The notes under the pieces were generated by a model that saw nothing but the letters and a program-made list of their open reading frames with translations, was not told the DNA's origin and did no database searches. Positions 26,469 through 34,481 of a stretch of DNA of 64,000 nucleotides are shown one piece after another. Position 1 is the first letter of the stretch; each line of letters starts with the position of its first letter. The position numbers and the translations under genes are program-made. The DNA comes from Andreesenia angusta (lineage in GTDB: Bacteria > Bacillota > Clostridia > Tissierellales > Gottschalkiaceae). Location: NCBI RefSeq assembly GCF_001855385.1, contig NZ_MKIE01000004.1:62001-126000 (forward strand). The letters are read 5' to 3'.

Positions 26469-27770
26469 CTATCTCGCCTTGTAGAACTCTACAAACGACC
26501 TGTAGATGTCGTAGTGGTCTTTCACTCCGGCAGTCTCCCTTATGGAGTGCATGGCCAGAAGCGGGTTCCCTATGTCTACAGACTTTATGGCAAGCTGGGT
26601 GGAGCTTATAGGCCCTATAGTGCTTCCGCCTCTTTCGTCAGAGTGGTTTACATACCTCTGCACATTCACTCCTATGGAGTCGCAGATGGACTTGTAAACA
26701 GAGTATGTCTCCGCATCGCTTGTATAGGACTTTCTTGCGCTCGTCTTCACTGCAGGCCCTCCGTTTATGACAGGCCTGTTCGTAGGGTCCTGCTTTTCTG
26801 TGTTGTTTGGATGTACCGCATGCACCATGTCGCACGAGAGCATAAAGGAGTTCTCAAGGGCTCTCAAATACTCCTCCCTCTGTTTCCCAAGGCCAAGCGC
26901 TATCCTCTCTAGTATGTTCTGAAGCGCAGGTGACCCAGCCCCTTCAGCCGTGGTGCTTCCAATCTCCTCGTGGTTGAAAGATACAAATACAGAGGTGGCA
27001 AAGCTCGTCTCGGAGTCCAAAATGGCCTCTGCGCTGCTGTGAGCCATGGCCAAATTGTCCAGCTTTCCGCAGGAAATAAATTCCCTGTTTATCCCGAATA
27101 TGCAGCCTCTTCCGTGCTCGTAAAAACACAGCTCGAAGTCCAGTATCTCGCCGCTGTCCACTCCTAGTTCTGAGGCCAGCTGATTTATCAAGTAGCTCTC
27201 TTTTTCAAAATTCTTCTCCACTGTCTTCAGAAACGGCAACATGTCTTTCTGTCCACTCAGCTTCAATCCTTCGTTCACTTTTCTATTTTGATGTATCGCC
27301 AGATTAGGAATCAAGGCCACAGGCTTTTTAAAGTCTATAAGCTCTGTCTTAGGTGACATAGGACTGTCTCCCTTGAGCACTACTCTTCCGGCAAGCCCAA
27401 GCGGCCTGTCGAGCCAGGTGTTCATTATAGGTCCTCCGTAGAGCTCGCAGTTGAGCTTTAGATAGCCGTCGCTTGAAATCTCTGGATCAGGCTTTACAAC
27501 TATCCCCGGGGAATCTGTATGCGAAGCCACAACTCTGAACCCGCATTCCTCCAGCTCCCCACTTCCCACTATAAATCCAACCGACATGCTCTCCCCTACA
27601 GATAGATAGCATCTGTCGCCAGACTTAAACTCCCAATTAGAAGAGAGCTCGAGTTTTTGAAATCCTCGAGCTCTGAATCTGTCTTCTAGAGTTTTTACGA
27701 CATGGTACTGAGAAGGGCTGTTTTCAACAAAATCCAGCAGTTCATCTGCAAAATCGTACACTCTGTCCAT
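26469..27770 (-). CDS. M18 family aminopeptidase
   Basis: This 433-residue zinc metallopeptidase of the ApeB/M18 type removes N-terminal acidic or neutral residues from peptides. Metal and catalytic motifs are seen at VVASHTDSPGI, SFNHEEIGSTTAEGAGSP, LSCDMVHAVHPN and GGSTIGPISS. Length is standard. It is cytoplasmic and fits the amino-acid-fermenting lifestyle. It lies 12 bp after the DUF1292 gene. Confidence 0.93.
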   Translation of the reverse strand: MDRVYDFADELLDFVENSPSQYHVVKTLEDRFRARGFQKLELSSNWEFKSGDRCYLSVGESMSVGFIVGSGELEECGFRVVASHTDSPGIVVKPDPEISSDGYLKLNCELYGGPIMNTWLDRPLGLAGRVVLKGDSPMSPKTELIDFKKPVALIPNLAIHQNRKVNEGLKLSGQKDMLPFLKTVEKNFEKESYLINQLASELGVDSGEILDFELCFYEHGRGCIFGINREFISCGKLDNLAMAHSSAEAILDSETSFATSVFVSFNHEEIGSTTAEGAGSPALQNILERIALGLGKQREEYLRALENSFMLSCDMVHAVHPNNTEKQDPTNRPVINGGPAVKTSARKSYTSDAETYSVYKSICDSIGVNVQRYVNHSDERGGSTIGPISSTQLAIKSVDIGNPLLAMHSIRETAGVKDHYDIYRSFVEFYKAR

Positions 27771-27782
27771 ATCTATACCTCT

Positions 27783-28160
27783 CTATTCTTCTTCTTCGTA
27801 GTCTTCTTCGTCCATAAAGAGAGTCTCGAAAACCTCTGAAACCATCTCAAACTCCGAGTCGTCCTCTATGTTCAGAAGCTCTATCTCTTCGCCGTCTTCC
27901 TCGTATCCGTACAGAAGCACGTTTTCTTCGCCTTCTGGCAGAAGAGCTATATACTCCTTGTCCTCCACTCCGAATACGCCTAGCACAAAGCATGAAAGGC
28001 TAGTTCCATCATCTAGCTCTATATTCATCTTCTCGTACTCGTCTTCTTCGCATCCACATCCGTTATCTCCACAGCCACACTCGTGGTCTTCATCGTGGTG
28101 CCCGTTGCATCCGCATCCGTTCTTTTCCTCTTCTAGTTCCATTTTTTCTTTGTCTGTCAT
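27783..28160 (-). CDS. DUF1292 protein with Cys/His-rich N-terminal segment
   Basis: This protein of about 125 residues has two parts. Residues 14-38 are packed with Cys, His and Gly (CGCNGHHDEDHECGCGDNG) and look like a metal-binding patch. The rest is the acidic DUF1292 domain (MNIELDDGTSLSCFVLGVF...YIALLPEGEE). The ATG at 28160 follows GAGGAG by nine bases; a TTG three codons upstream is less likely. DUF1292 function is unknown. The gene is upstream of the M18 metallopeptidase. Confidence 0.8.
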   Translation of the reverse strand: MTDKEKMELEEEKNGCGCNGHHDEDHECGCGDNGCGCEEDEYEKMNIELDDGTSLSCFVLGVFGVEDKEYIALLPEGEENVLLYGYEEDGEEIELLNIEDDSEFEMVSEVFETLFMDEEDYEEEE

Positions 28161-28234
28161 ATCCAACAACTCCTCTTTCTTAATTTTACTTCTAATTACA
28201 TTTTAACTCATTTCAGACCTAAATCAAACAAAAT

Positions 28235-28267
28235 AAAAGGCATAGCCCTAATTTAGCCATGCCTTTT
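28235..28267 (-). terminator. Terminator after the serine dehydratase genes
   Basis: The minus-strand stem AAAAGGCATGGC / GCTATGCCTTTT, with one mismatch, ends in TTTTATTTT downstream of sdaAA. Confidence 0.8.
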
Positions 28268-28282
28268 AGTATTCATATTTTT

Positions 28283-29152
28283 CTATCCAAATACTCTCTT
28301 CATTATCTCTTTGCCTGTCTTGGTTGCAGCCACCCCTCCAAGAGCAGTTTCTCTAAGCTCAAATGGAAGCGACTTTCCTACCTCGTACATCGCCTCAACC
28401 ACTTCGTCAAACGGAATTATAGACTTGACTCCGGCAAGCGCAAGGTCTGTAGAGATCATTGCGTTTACAGCCCCTGATGCGTTTCTCTTCGCACAAGGCG
28501 CTTCCACAAGCCCAGCTATAGGGTCGCACACAAGCCCCATTATATTCTTAAGGCAGATAGATGCAGCCTCAAGCGACATCTCTGGAGTTCCGCCAGACAT
28601 CTCGACCATTCCAGCGGCAGCCATAGCAGCTGCAGCACCACACTCGGCCTGGCATCCACCTTCTGCTCCTGAAACAGTGGCATTTGTCTGAATTATAACA
28701 CCTATTCCGGCAGCCACAAGCAGTCCATCTATTACAGTCTCCTTGTCTGCGTTCAGGGCTTCAGCCGCAGTAGTTATAGTGGCTGGCACTATCCCGCAAG
28801 AACCCGCTGTAGGCGCAGCACAGATTCTTCCCATAGAGGCGTTGACCTCCGAGCAAGAAAGCGCTCTGGCCGCCGCCAGCATAACTGTGCTTCCGCAAAG
28901 CGAGTTGGCGTTTTGAGAGTACTGGTTCACTCTCTGGGCGTCTCCACCTATAAGCCCTCCTACAGACTTGACTTCTTTATTCATAGCCTCATTTGCCGAA
29001 GCCTTCATCACTTCAAAGCTCTGATAAAGTCTCTCTCTTATCTCCTCTGCGCTGGCCCCTGTAAGTTCAATCTCCCTCTCAAGCACTATCTCTGACAGCT
29101 TTTTGTTCTGGCTATTTGCCAGTTCCAGCAATTCGTATCCAAATCTAAACAT
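28283..29152 (-). CDS. sdaAA: L-serine dehydratase alpha subunit
   Basis: This 289-residue subunit carries the active site of the oxygen-sensitive 4Fe-4S serine deaminase, which converts serine to pyruvate and ammonia. Cluster cysteines are in CAAPTAGSCGIVPATI and in CLKNIMGLVCDPIAGLVEAPC. The two-subunit form is typical of clostridia. It follows sdaAB by 16 bp and has a terminator behind it. It provides fermentative serine breakdown beside glycine reduction. Confidence 0.95.
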   Translation of the reverse strand: MFRFGYELLELANSQNKKLSEIVLEREIELTGASAEEIRERLYQSFEVMKASANEAMNKEVKSVGGLIGGDAQRVNQYSQNANSLCGSTVMLAAARALSCSEVNASMGRICAAPTAGSCGIVPATITTAAEALNADKETVIDGLLVAAGIGVIIQTNATVSGAEGGCQAECGAAAAMAAAGMVEMSGGTPEMSLEAASICLKNIMGLVCDPIAGLVEAPCAKRNASGAVNAMISTDLALAGVKSIIPFDEVVEAMYEVGKSLPFELRETALGGVAATKTGKEIMKRVFG

Positions 29153-29168
29153 GTATTTACCTCCCGTC

Positions 29169-29846
29169 CTATAGTGGATTTATAGCTCTAGTCAAGATAA
29201 CACCTTCTACTTCTGATATATCTCTTAGAACATTCGAACCTATATTCGACTCCACCTCTATTATCATAACCGCTTCATCTCTATGCGTAGATCTCTCGAC
29301 TTTCATGATGTCTACTGTTATATCGTCTTCTCCTAGAACTTTCGTCACTTTAGTCACGATACCCTCTAGCTTCTTGTGCTTTACGACTAGAGTAGGACGG
29401 TTTCCTGTAAGGCTTACGTCTGTGCCCTCTATATTGGTGATCACTATACTTCCTCCACCTATAGAAGACCCTGTTATGTCCACTTCTCTGCCACCCTTTG
29501 TCTCGAACACAAGTTTAACCGTGTTGGGATGCTGATAGCTTCCAAGGTCGGCTTCTATAAACTCTATGCCTATGCCTTTTTCTTCTGCCATTTCCAGCGC
29601 ATGCCTTAGGTTTTCATCCCCAGGATCCATGCCCAGCACACCTGCTACAAGCGCCCTGTCAGTTCCGTGGCCTTTGTACGTCTTTGCAAAAGACCCATGT
29701 AGATAGAATTTTACAGAGTCAAAATCCACTCCGACTATTCCCTTGGCTACTTTTCCAAGTCTAGCCGCTCCAGCTGTATGCGAGCTGGAAGGACCTATCA
29801 TTATAGGACCTAATATATCAAAAATTCCATATTGTTTGATAGCCAT
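29169..29846 (-). CDS. sdaAB: L-serine dehydratase beta subunit
   Basis: This protein of about 225 residues begins MAIKQYGIFDILGP. IGPSSSHTAGAARLG is diagnostic of the beta domain, and an ACT domain covers about residues 145-225 (PTLVVKHKKLEGIVTKVTKVL). The ATG at 29846 follows AGGGG; an upstream in-frame start would include that site. It is the first gene of the operon behind a good promoter. Confidence 0.94.
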   Translation of the reverse strand: MAIKQYGIFDILGPIMIGPSSSHTAGAARLGKVAKGIVGVDFDSVKFYLHGSFAKTYKGHGTDRALVAGVLGMDPGDENLRHALEMAEEKGIGIEFIEADLGSYQHPNTVKLVFETKGGREVDITGSSIGGGSIVITNIEGTDVSLTGNRPTLVVKHKKLEGIVTKVTKVLGEDDITVDIMKVERSTHRDEAVMIIEVESNIGSNVLRDISEVEGVILTRAINPL

Positions 29847-29883
29847 AAAATCGCCCCTTAACATTTTCTCTTTTCATTTTAAG

Positions 29884-29912
29884 ATTTTATCATAACAAGC
29901 TTTTTTTTTCAA
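29884..29912 (-). promoter_or_regulatory. Promoter of sdaAB-sdaAA
   Basis: TTGAAA and TGATAAAAT (extended -10) are separated by 17 bp on the minus strand, with an A-tract in the spacer. Confidence 0.7.
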
Positions 29913-29995
29913 TAACCGTTAAATATAATTACTTTAAAGCATATAAGACCTTTATACCTATTTTAGTTTAAGATAGTCGTTCTCGCTTTTATTTT

Positions 29996-30475
29996 CTATA
30001 GATTACTCAAATCTATATGGCAATATCCATTTGGATTCTTCTTCAGATACTTCTGATGATACTCCTCTGCCAAGTGGTATTTTGCCAGTGGCTCAACTTC
30101 TGTAACTATAGGCTTTTCATGCTTTAGAGCTTCAGCCCTAAGAGACTCCATTATGAGTCTGTAGTCTGCATCGTCCACATAGTAAATCCCCGTTCTGTAC
30201 TGGCTTCCCCTGTCGTTTCCCTGCTTGTTCAGAGAAGTTGGGTCCACTATGTTCCAGTACTTTGAAAGCAGCCCAGCTAAAGATATCTTCTCTTCGTCGT
30301 AGACTATTCGGGCCGTCTCAGCATAGCCGGAAGCTCCTGTGCACACGTCTTCGTATGTCGGGCTTTCCCAGTCGCCGTTGGCATAGCCCACGCTAGTCTC
30401 TATAACCCCGTCTATCCTGCTGAAATACTCCTCCACTCCCCAGAAGCAACCCCCTGCCAAATATATCTCCTTCAT
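29996..30475 (-). CDS. msrA: Peptide methionine (S)-S-oxide reductase
   Basis: This protein of about 159 residues starts [23 protein letters not shown] carries the catalytic Cys, not selenocysteine as in some clostridia. Family motifs GYANG, YHQKYL and [10 protein letters not shown] are present. It repairs the S form of methionine sulfoxide using thioredoxin. The ATG at 30475 is eight bases from AGGGG. It follows the encapsulin gene and its terminator. Confidence 0.95.
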   Translation of the reverse strand: MKEIYLAGGCFWGVEEYFSRIDGVIETSVGYANGDWESPTYEDVCTGASGYAETARIVYDEEKISLAGLLSKYWNIVDPTSLNKQGNDRGSQYRTGIYYVDDADYRLIMESLRAEALKHEKPIVTEVEPLAKYHLAEEYHQKYLKKNPNGYCHIDLSNL

Positions 30476-30522
30476 CGCAAACACCCCTTTGTTATTTGTT
30501 ATGTATTTGTCAATAACTATAG

Positions 30523-30549
30523 AAAAAAGGCCAGCCCAAAAGACTGGCC
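30523..30549 (-). terminator. Terminator after the encapsulin gene
   Basis: The minus-strand stem GGCCAG / CTGGCC with a nine-base loop is followed by TTTTTT. Confidence 0.85.
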
Positions 30550-30559
30550 CTTAACTTAT

Positions 30560-31351
30560 TTACTTGAACTTAACTATTATAGACGGATCTAGTATCCTGA
30601 AAGTGAAAGACTCTGTTATAAAAAGCCTTACAGTCTTGCTGTCATGAGACTCGTATCCTATAGAGAGATCCTGACCTATAGTCATCTCAAGATCCGAGTG
30701 ATTTGCCGGGATCAAGACTGCGCCTTCTATGCTAGGGCTTACAACTATCTCTCCGCCTATTATATCTTCCAGCTGCTTTGCAAGAGGATATCCTCCTGTC
30801 TGCTTGTTTATAACCCTGTAGGCCTCGGTGCCAACCACCAGTGTGAAAGGCTTTGAGGCATATGACGACTGAAGCTTTAGAACCCCTCTGCTTATGTTGT
30901 CCAGTATATCTTCCCTGTTCGCTCCAAGCGATAGCTCCTCTATGCCCTCAGCCTTAAGCAGTCCTACTATTCCGGCCTTCTCGTTTCCTTCAAATATCAC
31001 CTTGTCCTCGTACTTGGCTATCCTCTTTGCAGCCTCTTCAAGCGACTCTAGGTTTATGTCCTTGGCCCCTCTGACTATGTTGTCCATTTCCCATCTGTTT
31101 AGTTCAAAGCTAGACCTGACCTCCATAAGGGGCTTCACTCTGTAAGTTCCAGCTGAGACACCTTCCTTGCTTTCCTCTATCACGTCAAGTCTTCCCTCTA
31201 CCACTACGTTTGAGTCCCATCCCTTAGGACCTTCTACATGCACCACTTTTCTAGCTGAAAGGTAGCTCTCAAGCACCTCTTTAGCCCTTCCGTCTATTTC
31301 ATCCCAAACTTCGCTTGTAAGCGGAGCTAGATCTCTTTTAAGTATGTCCAT
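30560..31351 (-). CDS. Family 1 encapsulin shell protein
   Basis: This 263-residue protein has the HK97-fold encapsulin (linocin M18) pattern. It starts MDILKRDLAPLTSEVWDEID, then RKVVHVEGPKGWDSNVV, RSSFELNRWEMDNI, a central LGANREDILDNI and the C-terminal FTFRILDPSIIVKFK. Sixty copies would form a T=1 nanocompartment of about 24 nm. The ferritin-like cargo gene lies 34 bp upstream in the same direction. The pair therefore builds an iron-storage and oxidation compartment. Confidence 0.95.
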   Translation of the reverse strand: MDILKRDLAPLTSEVWDEIDGRAKEVLESYLSARKVVHVEGPKGWDSNVVVEGRLDVIEESKEGVSAGTYRVKPLMEVRSSFELNRWEMDNIVRGAKDINLESLEEAAKRIAKYEDKVIFEGNEKAGIVGLLKAEGIEELSLGANREDILDNISRGVLKLQSSYASKPFTLVVGTEAYRVINKQTGGYPLAKQLEDIIGGEIVVSPSIEGAVLIPANHSDLEMTIGQDLSIGYESHDSKTVRLFITESFTFRILDPSIIVKFK

Positions 31352-31385
31352 AACTCATACCTCCCTGTATTTTGAATTTTACGGT

Positions 31386-31748
31386 TTACTTTCTCATGCT
31401 TCCTATTCCTAAGTCTGAAAGCGACACCCTGTTCGCTGACTTAGACTCTCCACCAGTTGCAGCTTCTTCTGCGCCAGCTATAGATCCCTCTGTGTATAGG
31501 TATGTCTTAAGCTCTTCGTCCCAAGTCGGCATATTCCTTCTAAGCCACTCTATTATCATGCAGGCATGCTCTATCTCCTCGTCCCTGTTGTGGGCAAGTA
31601 TTGCCTGTGCATCAGGATCACTGCTTGCCGCTACTCTCTGATGGTATAAATCTATGGCCTCTAGCTCTTCCCTAAGGCTTGTTATCATTCTAGTTATAAG
31701 CCTAGTCTTTTCGTCTAGAAGCTCTATTGGCTCTTTAAAATTACTCAT
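31386..31748 (-). CDS. Encapsulated ferritin-like protein (EncFtn) with encapsulin targeting peptide
   Basis: This 120-residue protein has two helices with the ferroxidase residues of EncFtn (REELEAIDLYHQR near 27-38 and RDEEIEHACMIIEW near 55-68). A flexible Gly/Ala-rich linker follows, and the last residues SLSDLGIGSMRK match known encapsulin cargo-loading peptides of the LGIGxL type. Family members form annular decamers that oxidise Fe2+ inside the shell. It is directly upstream of the shell gene and downstream of msrB. Confidence 0.93.
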   Translation of the reverse strand: MSNFKEPIELLDEKTRLITRMITSLREELEAIDLYHQRVAASSDPDAQAILAHNRDEEIEHACMIIEWLRRNMPTWDEELKTYLYTEGSIAGAEEAATGGESKSANRVSLSDLGIGSMRK

Positions 31749-31803
31749 ATCTCAATTCCTCCTTTTTTTCTCTTTAATGTTTTTTTACCCTACAGGCTTT
31801 GCT

Positions 31804-32241
31804 TTATTCAAATAATTTCAGGTACTTTCCATACCCTTCCTGTTCCATCTCTTCTTTAGGTATGAATCTAAGCGAAGCCGAATTTATACAGTACCTAAGC
31901 CCGCCCTTGTCCGAAGGGCCATCCTCGAACACATGTCCAAGGTGCGAATCGCCAGCTTTCGACCTGACCTCTGTCCTTGTCATTCCAAGTGAGCTGTCTT
32001 TTTTCTCTACAATCCCAGATTCTTCTACTGGCTTTGTAAAAGAAGGCCAACCACTTCCTGAGTCAAACTTGTCTTTCGAACTAAACAGTACTTCTCCAGA
32101 CACTACATCTACGTATATGCCCTCTCTCTTGTTGTCCCAGTACTCGTTATCGAAAGGCCTCTCTGTACCACTTTCCTGAGTAACCCTGTACTGAAGCTCT
32201 GTAAGCTTTGATTTGAGTTCACTCTTGTCTCTGTTTCCCAC
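31804..32241 (-). CDS. msrB: Peptide methionine (R)-S-oxide reductase
   Basis: This protein of about 145 residues has the MsrB hallmarks [24 protein letters not shown] and the catalytic [13 protein letters not shown]. The four zinc cysteines of some MsrBs (two CxxC pairs) are not present. The GTG at 32241 has AAGGAG seven bases upstream, better than the ATG at 32259. It repairs the R form of methionine sulfoxide, complementing msrA on the other side of the encapsulin genes. Confidence 0.93.
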   Translation of the reverse strand: MGNRDKSELKSKLTELQYRVTQESGTERPFDNEYWDNKREGIYVDVVSGEVLFSSKDKFDSGSGWPSFTKPVEESGIVEKKDSSLGMTRTEVRSKAGDSHLGHVFEDGPSDKGGLRYCINSASLRFIPKEEMEQEGYGKYLKLFE

Positions 32242-32263
32242 ATCAATCACTCCTTGCATTTCT

Positions 32264-33082
32264 CTAGTATTTAAACATGGTGTTTTTTCTCTTGTCCAAA
32301 ATCAGAACCTTCAGCATCATAAGCACTATGGCTATCATGGACACTATAGCCCCCCAGTATACTAGCTTGTGCTGAAGATCAAATACCTCTAGGTGCTTGT
32401 AGGCTATCCCGAAAAGTCCCCACAAGAACACTGCATTGTAGGCTATGTCTCGTCTGAGCTTAAGCGAAATAAAGCTTATCACAAGGATCGCTCCGAATAT
32501 CACTACGCTCCAGATCTCTTCCGATATCCCAAAGCCGTCCCATCCTCTGTCCACCAGTAGAGCCGTTACGTTCAGTATAGTGGCTAGAGTTATCCAGCCT
32601 AGGTATATGCTGAAAGGATAGTTCACAAACAGCTTGTCGCTGCTGTTTGGGCTTGTCTCGCTGTTCACCCTTATATACACAGCTATAAGGCTTATCAGTA
32701 TCACTAGCATCGCCAAAAGCGAGTATCCAGGCATCTCGTAATGCCATAGCACTATCCAGGCCATGTTCCCTATGCACGAAACGATGAAGAATATGCCAAC
32801 TTTCTCGGAAGCGCTCTGTCCTGACAGACTTCCATTTCTGGAGTCTAGAATCTGATATATCACAAACGCTGCAAGGCCTATGTATATAAGTCCCCAGATG
32901 GAGAATGTGAACCCCGAAGGCACTATGAGATTCGGATAGCTGTCTGAGAGATCTCCTGTAGTGTTATTGTTAAGCGGTAAATAATTCGCTAGAAAATTAA
33001 GCGCCAGTACTCCTATAAATGCTATTAGATTGGCTATTTTCAATACTCTTTTACTCTTTTTTTCTTTAAACAAATGTTCCAC
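32264..33082 (-). CDS. TspO-related multispan membrane protein (tryptophan-rich sensory protein type)
   Basis: This 272-residue protein has about eight hydrophobic segments, and [19 protein letters not shown] resembles the PxxxFxxxW start of TspO/MBR-related proteins. It is longer than classical TspO. The family is linked to tetrapyrrole and oxidative-stress responses in other bacteria, but substrate and role here are unknown. It is the first gene of the run leading into msrB, EncFtn and encapsulin, four bases or so before msrB. Confidence 0.7.
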   Translation of the reverse strand: MEHLFKEKKSKRVLKIANLIAFIGVLALNFLANYLPLNNNTTGDLSDSYPNLIVPSGFTFSIWGLIYIGLAAFVIYQILDSRNGSLSGQSASEKVGIFFIVSCIGNMAWIVLWHYEMPGYSLLAMLVILISLIAVYIRVNSETSPNSSDKLFVNYPFSIYLGWITLATILNVTALLVDRGWDGFGISEEIWSVVIFGAILVISFISLKLRRDIAYNAVFLWGLFGIAYKHLEVFDLQHKLVYWGAIVSMIAIVLMMLKVLILDKRKNTMFKY

Positions 33083-33156
33083 CCTCTTCTATAAAGTCTT
33101 TCTATCCCTATTCATACCAATAAAGAATGCCTTTTAAACTATCAGTTTGCATACAA

Positions 33157-33165
33157 TGATATAAT
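33157..33165 (+). promoter_or_regulatory. Extended -10 promoter for the MnmA-like gene
   Basis: TGATATAAT is an extended -10 element about 37 bases before the TTG start. No convincing -35 element is present. Confidence 0.5.
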
Positions 33166-33201
33166 ATAAGTGAATAATAATTTTAATTTGGCGGTGATAT
33201 T

Positions 33202-34248
33202 TTGAACAAGAAAAAAGTAGGCGTGGGACTCAGCGGTGGCGTAGATAGCGGAACCACTGCCCTTATACTAAAAGAGCGAGGATACGAAGTAGTCGGCATG
33301 ACCATGAAGCTTTTCGACCACCACGATGCTGAGATATCTGTGGCAAGAGAAGTGGCCGACAGGATCGGAATAGAGCATATAGTGCTGGACTACAGCTCCA
33401 GTTTTGAATCCAGTGTTGTAGAGTATACAGTAAAATCCTACGAGCTAGGTCTGACCCCTAATCCCTGTGTATTCTGCAATCGCCATTTCAAATACGGCAA
33501 ACTGCTAGACTACTGCATGGAAAACGGAATAGACTACTTTGCCACAGGGCACTACGCCAGGATTTCATACGATGAAGACAGAGGTATATACAGAATCTTC
33601 AAAGCCAAGGACTCCAGGAAAGACCAGTCCTACAATCTGTTCCAGCTCTCACAAGAACAGCTAAAGCATCTTATATTTCCGCTAGGCGACTTTTCTTCGA
33701 AAGCCGAAGTGCGGGAAAAATCATCAGGCACTCTTTCCGAGCTCTCCTCTAAAAAAGACAGCACCGGAATATGCTTTTTGAACAAGATATCCCTCTACTC
33801 TTTCCTCAAGAAAAGAAACAGCTCTTCCACCGTGCCTGGAGCATTTGTGGACAGAGCTGGAAACTTCCTTGGAAGACATGTGGGGTTATCCTCTTATACA
33901 CTTGGTCAGAAAAAAAATCTGCCTAAACCGAATGGAGAATCGTTTGTAGTCTGCGGAATAGACTCTTCTGAAAACAAAGTCATACTTGGATCCGAAGCAG
34001 ATCTTTTAAAGACAGAAATAAGTCTTGCCGATGTCAATTTGCTTGACCCGCTTATGATCTTCCCTGCCATAGTGGAGGTCAAGCTAAGCCAGTGGTCAGT
34101 AGTCTACAGCGGAGAGCTTTCAAGTGTAGGCGGAGAGTTCAAGCTCTCTTTTAAATCCCCTGTGCGCGCCCCTGCGCCTGGGCAAAGCGTTGTCTTCTAC
34201 AGCGGTGATGAACTGCTCGGTGGAGGGACTATATGCTCTGCCGTGTAG
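33202..34248 (+). CDS. MnmA-like tRNA 2-thiouridylase
   Basis: This 348-residue ATP pyrophosphatase has the P-loop GLSGGVDSGTTALIL and the two catalytic Cys regions NPCVFCNRHFKYG and KKDSTGICFL, with YTLGQKKNLP and a C-terminal beta barrel as in MnmA. MnmA puts sulfur on U34 of Lys, Glu and Gln tRNAs. The CxxC form of the first Cys motif and slightly short length suggest a paralog; I cannot say whether another mnmA exists elsewhere. The start is TTG with GGCGGTGAT upstream. Confidence 0.82.
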   Translation: MNKKKVGVGLSGGVDSGTTALILKERGYEVVGMTMKLFDHHDAEISVAREVADRIGIEHIVLDYSSSFESSVVEYTVKSYELGLTPNPCVFCNRHFKYGKLLDYCMENGIDYFATGHYARISYDEDRGIYRIFKAKDSRKDQSYNLFQLSQEQLKHLIFPLGDFSSKAEVREKSSGTLSELSSKKDSTGICFLNKISLYSFLKKRNSSSTVPGAFVDRAGNFLGRHVGLSSYTLGQKKNLPKPNGESFVVCGIDSSENKVILGSEADLLKTEISLADVNLLDPLMIFPAIVEVKLSQWSVVYSGELSSVGGEFKLSFKSPVRAPAPGQSVVFYSGDELLGGGTICSAV

Positions 34249-34264
34249 TTCCCAAACTTTCTTG

Positions 34265-34293
34265 TTGACTTTAGCTTTGTTTTATATTAAAAT
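34265..34293 (+). promoter_or_regulatory. Promoter of the riboswitch-ATPase transcript
   Basis: TTGACT and TAAAAT are separated by 17 bp, placing the start of transcription just before the riboswitch. Confidence 0.65.
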
Positions 34294-34314
34294 CCACTGT
34301 ACAGACAATTCTAT

Positions 34315-34410
34315 AAGGAATTAAGAGGGAGTAGTTATAAATGTGATGTCAACAATCTCGATTTCTATAAATCTGGTGTCACATACCTTGTGTTGTAGGT
34401 AACGAGACTT
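34315..34410 (+). promoter_or_regulatory. yybP-ykoY (Mn2+) riboswitch aptamer
   Basis: The two conserved internal-loop strands are visible: AGAGGGAGTAG at the 5' side (from about 34324) and TACCTTGTGTTGTAGGTAACGAGAC at the 3' side in parts (TACC hairpin, then AACGAGAC ending at 34408). An internal hairpin built from TGTGATGTCA / TGGTGTCACA lies between. The known ligand of this class is Mn2+. The 3' conserved GAGAC also forms the first strand of the terminator that follows, giving an ON switch. Confidence 0.85.
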
Positions 34411-34460
34411 TTAATGCAGTTTGTTCAATCACAAGCTGCGTTAAAGGTCTCTTTTATTTT
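34404..34460 (+). terminator. Riboswitch-controlled terminator before the P-type ATPase
   Basis: A 16-bp stem with two wobble pairs forms between GAGACTTTTAATGCAG (34404-34419) and CTGCGTTAAAGGTCTC (34436-34451), followed by TTTTATTTT. It uses the last conserved bases of the aptamer, so it and the metal-bound aptamer exclude each other. Confidence 0.88.
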
Positions 34461-34481
34461 AAATAAAAGGAGGCATTCAAA

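Noticed and set aside
30445-30475. Selenocysteine form of MsrA
   Set aside because: Some clostridia have TGA at the active site, but here GCFWG is encoded with a normal Cys codon.
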